Shown here: positions 5,822 through 9,048 of the stretch, in pieces | Numbering within the stretch: the stretch's first letter is position 1 | Layout: each line of letters starts with the position of its first letter | Assembly: GCA_034433995.1 (NCBI GenBank) | Contig: DAOTZU010000081.1 | Coordinates: forward strand, 1-9,048 | Source: DAOTZU01 sp034433995 | GTDB lineage: Bacteria > Chloroflexota > Anaerolineae > UBA1429 | Direction: 5' to 3' | DNA: 9,048 nt | Notes under the pieces: model-generated | Database searches by the model: none | Told to the model about the DNA's origin: nothing | The model's input: only the letters and a program-made list of their open reading frames with translations | Position numbers and translations under genes: made by a program

Positions 5822-6621
5822 GGCTCCCAAGGCACGGGAAACGCCACCACCACGATGCGATGGGTGTTGCTCCAATAGGGCCAACAGGAGACCAGGGTCA
5901 GCCGCTGGTCGTCGGTGGGCAGGATCCAGCGCAGATTGCGCTCCAGCACCTCCGGCGGGGCGTCTTTGACGGGCAGCCGGTACACCACGCTCACCTTGTA
6001 GCGATAGGGGCTGGGCCCCACCCAGAGATAGATGTCATCTCCGGGTTTGAGCTTGCTCAGATCGCGAAAGACCTCGCCCCGGATGTTGTTGTGCCCGCTG
6101 ATCACCGTGTTCCCCACATGCCCCGGTCGGGCCATGCCGCCATGAAAGCCGGCGGCGTAATCGGCCACCTCCCACACCTTTTGCTTGACGCCATCCACAA
6201 CCTGTTCCACGATCCCCACCGTCACCACCTTGGCGTCCACGCCGATGGCCGGGATGGTGATGCGGGTGGGGTCGCCATCGGCCGGCTTGTGGATGGGCGT
6301 GGGGGTGGCGGTGGGCGAAGGCGTCAAGGTGGCGGTGGCGGTGGGCAGCGGTGAGGCCGTGGTGGTGGCAGTGGGCGGCAGGGGCGTGAAAGTGGCCGTG
6401 GCGCTGGGCGTGGCGCTGGGGATGTGGCGCGTGGGAGAGAACCAGGCTTGGGGCAACGCAGCGCCTGTGGGGGCTAAGGTGTCCGTCGCCGAGGGAGAGA
6501 ACGCCCACGCGTGCGTTGTCGGCTCGCCCAGGCGCAAGAATCCCCAGGCAAAACCTGCCACCGTCAAGCCGGCCAGCAAAATCCGCAAGGCCCACAAGCC
6601 CATCGGCCCCAAAGCGCGCAC
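5818..6621 (-). CDS. Class D/E-like sortase with Thr/Pro-rich stalk
   Basis: A 267-residue cysteine transpeptidase. Sortases cut a C-terminal sorting signal and join the protein to the cell wall or to another protein. The N-terminal helix (about 8-30) is a signal anchor. Residues 62-111 are almost only Thr, Pro, Ser and Ala, a stalk common in Chloroflexota surface proteins. The catalytic domain (about 118-264) has the active-site His in NTVISGHNN (H177), Cys in LTLVSCWPYW (C246) and Arg in SNTHRIVVVA (R255), giving the full triad. The start is the GTG at 6621, since GGAGGA sits 5 bases upstream, while the internal ATG at 6603 lacks such a site. No protein with an LPxTG-like signal is in the window, so the substrate is unknown. 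The gene is single and convergent with ksgA. Confidence 0.92.
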   Translation of the reverse strand: MRALGPMGLWALRILLAGLTVAGFAWGFLRLGEPTTHAWAFSPSATDTLAPTGAALPQAWFSPTRHIPSATPSATATFTPLPPTATTTASPLPTATATLTPSPTATPTPIHKPADGDPTRITIPAIGVDAKVVTVGIVEQVVDGVKQKVWEVADYAAGFHGGMARPGHVGNTVISGHNNIRGEVFRDLSKLKPGDDIYLWVGPSPYRYKVSVVYRLPVKDAPPEVLERNLRWILPTDDQRLTLVSCWPYWSNTHRIVVVAFPVPWEP

Positions 6622-6648
6622 CGCTATCCTCCGGCAGAGGTTGGGCAG

Positions 6649-6677
6649 ATGCTAGCATGGCCGCGGCGAGGCGTCAA
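6649..6677 (-). promoter_or_regulatory. Candidate sigma70-type promoter of the sortase gene
   Basis: On the minus strand TTGACG (6677-6672) and TAGCAT (6654-6649) are 17 bases apart. The predicted start at about 6642 leaves a 20-base leader that contains the GGAGGA ribosome site of the sortase. The -10 box matches only at the four key positions, so this is moderate evidence. Confidence 0.55.
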
Positions 6678-6738
6678 ATGGGCCAAGAGCTGACAGGTCT
6701 GGTAGATCTTGTTCTCTATGTTGAGCGGTCCAAGCGAC

Positions 6739-6767
6739 TTGTCAAGGCCTCGCATTATGAGTAAAAT
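6739..6767 (+). promoter_or_regulatory. Candidate sigma70-type promoter of the GNAT-like/R3H-ATPase operon
   Basis: TTGTCA (6739-6744) and TAAAAT (6762-6767) are separated by exactly 17 bases, each one mismatch from the consensus. The stretch around it is visibly more AT-rich than the rest of the window. A start near 6774 gives a leader of about 56 bases before the GTG at 6830. The rest of the gap between 6622 and 6829 holds only the sortase promoter and nothing else I can recognise. Confidence 0.68.
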
Positions 6768-6829
6768 GTAAATGTGGATCGCAATCCGGTGTGGTATGAA
6801 GCGCATGATCCACGCATAGAGGTAGGAGT

Positions 6830-7909
6830 GTGATTCGACCGTTCGGCTTGCGCGACCTGGCGACGATCAAACAGCTGGAGCCTTTGGGGTTGGCGTTTGA
6901 TCTGCGCCGGACGCTGCTGGATGCCACGGTGCCGAGCCAGGCTGCCCTCTGGGGGTACTTGACCCGCTCGCATTTGGGCGCATTGACCTGCATCCATGAA
7001 GATAAACAGGATCGTTCCCAGCTCAAGGGCTTTGCTCAGGTGTGGCCTGGCGGGGACCGTTGCACATGGGAGTTGGCCTATCTGGCACCCTCGTTGGATT
7101 ATCATCAGCGCGTGCCCGAGATCTGGCAGCGTTTGCTCAGCCATCTGCTGATCCTGGGCGCTCAACAGGGCAAGCGCCACATCTATGCGCGCCTGGCGGA
7201 GGATGCCGAGGCAGAGACCATCTTGCGTCAAGCGGGATTCAACGTCATCTCCCGCGAGGAGGTCTTTGTCCTTTCTCAAGAGGTCTCGCCCGCGCCCCAG
7301 CCCAAAGGGCTGCGCCCCGTCACCGGCGACGATTTGGGGCCCTTGCAAGAGTTCTATGGCCAAGTGATGCCGCCGGTGGTGCAGGCCACCCAAGGCTTCC
7401 CAGCGCATTGGTTGGCCTCGACGCAACGCCATCTGTGGCGTGCCGGTGCCGTAAATGAATTCATCTGGAGTGAGAAGGGCAAGGTCGTCGCCTATTTGGG
7501 TTTATCCGGCAGCGCCAGGGGCGCTTGGCTGGAGGTGTTCGTCCGGCCAGAGTATCGCGGAGATGTGCTGCCCCACATCCGCTATGTCCTGGCCCTCAGC
7601 GGTTGCTCCGCCACGAGACCCGTCTACTGTCCGATCCCCGACCATACGGTGGGCTTGGGCTGGCTCTTGCGCACCCTGGGGTTCTCGTCCTACGTGCGCC
7701 AGGTGGTTCTGGTGGCGCATAACTATGGCAGGGTCCCTGTGCGCCAGAAAATGGTCGTTGCCGGGTTGGAGCGCACGGTGGACGTGGGCCGTTCCGTCGG
7801 TCACGCTTATCATGTCGGTATGTATCAGAGGGTCACAGGTTCGGTGAGGCCTGGACACATCTTGTATGCTCACCATAAGGAAGGATATGTCTCTGGAAAT
7901 TACGGATAA
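6830..7909 (+). CDS. Tandem GNAT-like protein, acetyltransferase activity doubtful
   Basis: A 359-residue soluble protein that looks like two GNAT (N-acetyltransferase) folds in tandem. The first half starts with the typical IRPFGLRDLATI and ends its fold with AETILRQAGFNVISREEVFVL (from 128). The second opens with LRPVTGDDLGPLQEFY (161-176), has strand WLEVFVRPEYRGD (233-245), then LLRTLGFSSYVRQVVLV (279-295). The acetyl-CoA pyrophosphate loop, normally Q/RxxGxG/A, is not recognisable in either half; after VRPEYRGD the sequence continues VLPHIRY. The tail (about 297-359) is rich in Gly, Val, Arg and His and unassigned. The start is GTG at 6830, with AGAGGT 6 bases upstream. Its last 23 bases overlap the ATPase gene. 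Binding of a CoA ester or a purely regulatory role are both possible. Confidence 0.75.
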   Translation: MIRPFGLRDLATIKQLEPLGLAFDLRRTLLDATVPSQAALWGYLTRSHLGALTCIHEDKQDRSQLKGFAQVWPGGDRCTWELAYLAPSLDYHQRVPEIWQRLLSHLLILGAQQGKRHIYARLAEDAEAETILRQAGFNVISREEVFVLSQEVSPAPQPKGLRPVTGDDLGPLQEFYGQVMPPVVQATQGFPAHWLASTQRHLWRAGAVNEFIWSEKGKVVAYLGLSGSARGAWLEVFVRPEYRGDVLPHIRYVLALSGCSATRPVYCPIPDHTVGLGWLLRTLGFSSYVRQVVLVAHNYGRVPVRQKMVVAGLERTVDVGRSVGHAYHVGMYQRVTGSVRPGHILYAHHKEGYVSGNYG

Positions 7910-9048
7910 TATCGAAGCTTTGATTGATGTGCTTCCGCCCGATATCGCCCAAGCGCTGCGGGAGTTGAATCGTTTCGACGATTTGTTGGAGGTGGTGCTG
8001 GACCTGGGCCGTCCGTGCGATGCCCGTTACGCCAACGCCGAGGTGCGCCTGACGGACCACGAGGTGACGCAGGAGGATATTGATTACGTCGTGGCCCGCA
8101 TCAGCGATTTTGGCGACGATAACCGCGCCGGCATCGCGCGCACCCTGCACCGCATCTCAGCCATCCGCAACCGTCGGGGCCGCATCATCGGCCTCACCTG
8201 CCGGGTGGGGCGGGCCGTCTATGGCACGGTGGACATCATCCGGGATATCGTCGAATCGGGCAAGAGCATCCTGCTTCTGGGGCGCCCAGGGGTGGGCAAG
8301 ACCACCATGCTCCGCGAGGTGGCCCGCATCTTGGCCGAGACCAAGCGCGTGGTCATCGTGGATACCTCCAACGAGATCGGCGGCGATGGCGATATCCCCC
8401 ATCCCGCCATCGGGCGAGCGCGGCGCATGCAGGTGATCACGCCGGCCCTGCAACACGCCGTGATGATCGAGGCAGTGGAGAACCACATGCCCGAGGTCAT
8501 TGTCATTGACGAGATCGGCACCGAGCTGGAGGCGGCGGCGGCGCGCACCATCGCCGAGCGCGGCGTGCAGCTTGTGGGCACGGCCCACGGCAACACCCTG
8601 GATAACCTGATGATGAACCCCACCCTGTGCGACCTGGTGGGCGGCATCCAGACGGTGACCTTGAGCGACGAAGAGGCGCGGCGGCGCGGGACCCAGAAAT
8701 CGGTCCTGGAGCGCAAGGCCCCGCCCACCTTTGATGTGGTGGTCGAGATCCAGGATTGGGATCGCGTGGCGGTGCGCACCGATGTGGCGGCGGCGGTGGA
8801 TGCCATCTTGCGGGGGCGCAACCTGCCGCCCGAGATCCGTGTGCGTCACCCCTCCGGCAAGATCGAGATCGTCCAAGGGGCGCCCGCCGAGCCACCTGCG
8901 GAGGCGCAGCCGGTCTCGGCGCCCCCGGCCTACCAAGGGACGCCCCGGTTCACCCGCGAGGCGCCGTTACGCATCTACCCTTACGGGCTGAACCAGAACC
9001 GCATCCGCCAGGCCGGCCGGCATCTCAGTTTGCCGGTGGTGTTGGTGG
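7887..9048 (+). CDS. Ycf45/SpoIIIAA-like AAA+ ATPase with R3H-type C-terminus, 3' end outside window
   Basis: The 387 visible residues match the Ycf45-type family of R3H single-stranded nucleic acid-binding ATPases found in cyanobacteria, plastids, Firmicutes and Chloroflexota. An N-terminal helical domain (1-60) is followed by the ISDFGDDNRAGIARTLHRIS segment (72-91). The ATPase core has Walker A LGRPGVGKTT (131-140), NEIGGDGDIPHPAIG (162-176), Walker B VIVIDEIG (204-211, D208 and E209), and GTAHGNTLDNL (231-241), as in SpoIIIAA. After a Pro/Ala-rich linker (about 332-350) comes LRIYPYGLNQNRIRQAGRHL (361-380), the usual lead-in to the last domains; R3H itself should lie beyond the window. 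The ATG at 7887 has AAGGA five bases upstream, lies within the end of the GNAT-like gene, and frames the conserved sequence. Cellular role is not established for the family. Confidence 0.9.
   Translation, partial: MSLEITDNIEALIDVLPPDIAQALRELNRFDDLLEVVLDLGRPCDARYANAEVRLTDHEVTQEDIDYVVARISDFGDDNRAGIARTLHRISAIRNRRGRIIGLTCRVGRAVYGTVDIIRDIVESGKSILLLGRPGVGKTTMLREVARILAETKRVVIVDTSNEIGGDGDIPHPAIGRARRMQVITPALQHAVMIEAVENHMPEVIVIDEIGTELEAAAARTIAERGVQLVGTAHGNTLDNLMMNPTLCDLVGGIQTVTLSDEEARRRGTQKSVLERKAPPTFDVVVEIQDWDRVAVRTDVAAAVDAILRGRNLPPEIRVRHPSGKIEIVQGAPAEPPAEAQPVSAPPAYQGTPRFTREAPLRIYPYGLNQNRIRQAGRHLSLPVVLV

Noticed and set aside
6292..6421. Degenerate GGTGGCGGTGGGC-like repeats, considered as a tandem repeat or CRISPR-like array
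   Set aside because: They encode the Thr/Pro/Ala-rich stalk of the sortase in frame. Units vary in length and there are no spacers.
6796..6819. Seven-codon reading frame (MKRMIHA) in the leader of the GNAT-like gene
   Set aside because: It could be a leader peptide, but it has no ribosome site of note and no run of regulatory codons or attenuator hairpin. Chance is the simpler explanation.

Overview
The window is a GC-rich, gene-dense bacterial chromosome segment. I think it most likely comes from a Chloroflexota bacterium of the Anaerolineae or a related class. This rests on the Thr/Pro/Ala-rich stalk of the sortase, the Ycf45-type R3H ATPase, the 3D-domain protein beside ksgA and the general gene style. 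It is inference, because no taxonomic marker such as 16S rRNA is present.

Left part (1-1821, minus strand): a compact operon runs right to left. It encodes a GH29-type alpha-L-fucosidase, a 69-residue protein of unknown function that overlaps it by an ATGA, and a small MNT-type nucleotidyltransferase cut by the window edge. The operon has a good sigma70-type promoter whose -35 box overlaps that of the promoter facing the other way.

Centre (1815-5821, plus strand): that second promoter starts a large-type bacterial SRP RNA, with an Alu domain and the GGAA-capped S domain, at about 1850. Three protein genes follow closely: a BaiN/HI0933-type flavoprotein, a membrane-anchored cell-wall protein with DUF348 repeats, a G5 domain and a 3D domain, and the 16S rRNA dimethyltransferase gene ksgA/rsmA. 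The DUF348/G5/3D gene next to ksgA recalls the yabE-rnmV-ksgA and rpfB-ksgA neighbourhoods of Firmicutes and Actinobacteria. No separate promoter is evident for these genes, so they may depend partly on read-through from the SRP RNA promoter.

Right part (5818-9048): ksgA converges with a minus-strand sortase gene, and their stop codons overlap. A 208-base gap then holds two divergent candidate promoters, one for the sortase and one for a plus-strand pair. That pair is a tandem GNAT-like protein with degenerate cofactor motifs and, overlapping it by 23 bases, a Ycf45/SpoIIIAA-like AAA+ ATPase whose R3H/C-terminal part runs off the window.

Most of the window is housekeeping or envelope biology. 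I see no insertion sequence, CRISPR array, prophage or tRNA. The least explained items are the GNAT-like/R3H-ATPase pair, the 69-residue protein, and the shared -35 region linking SRP RNA and fucosidase transcription.
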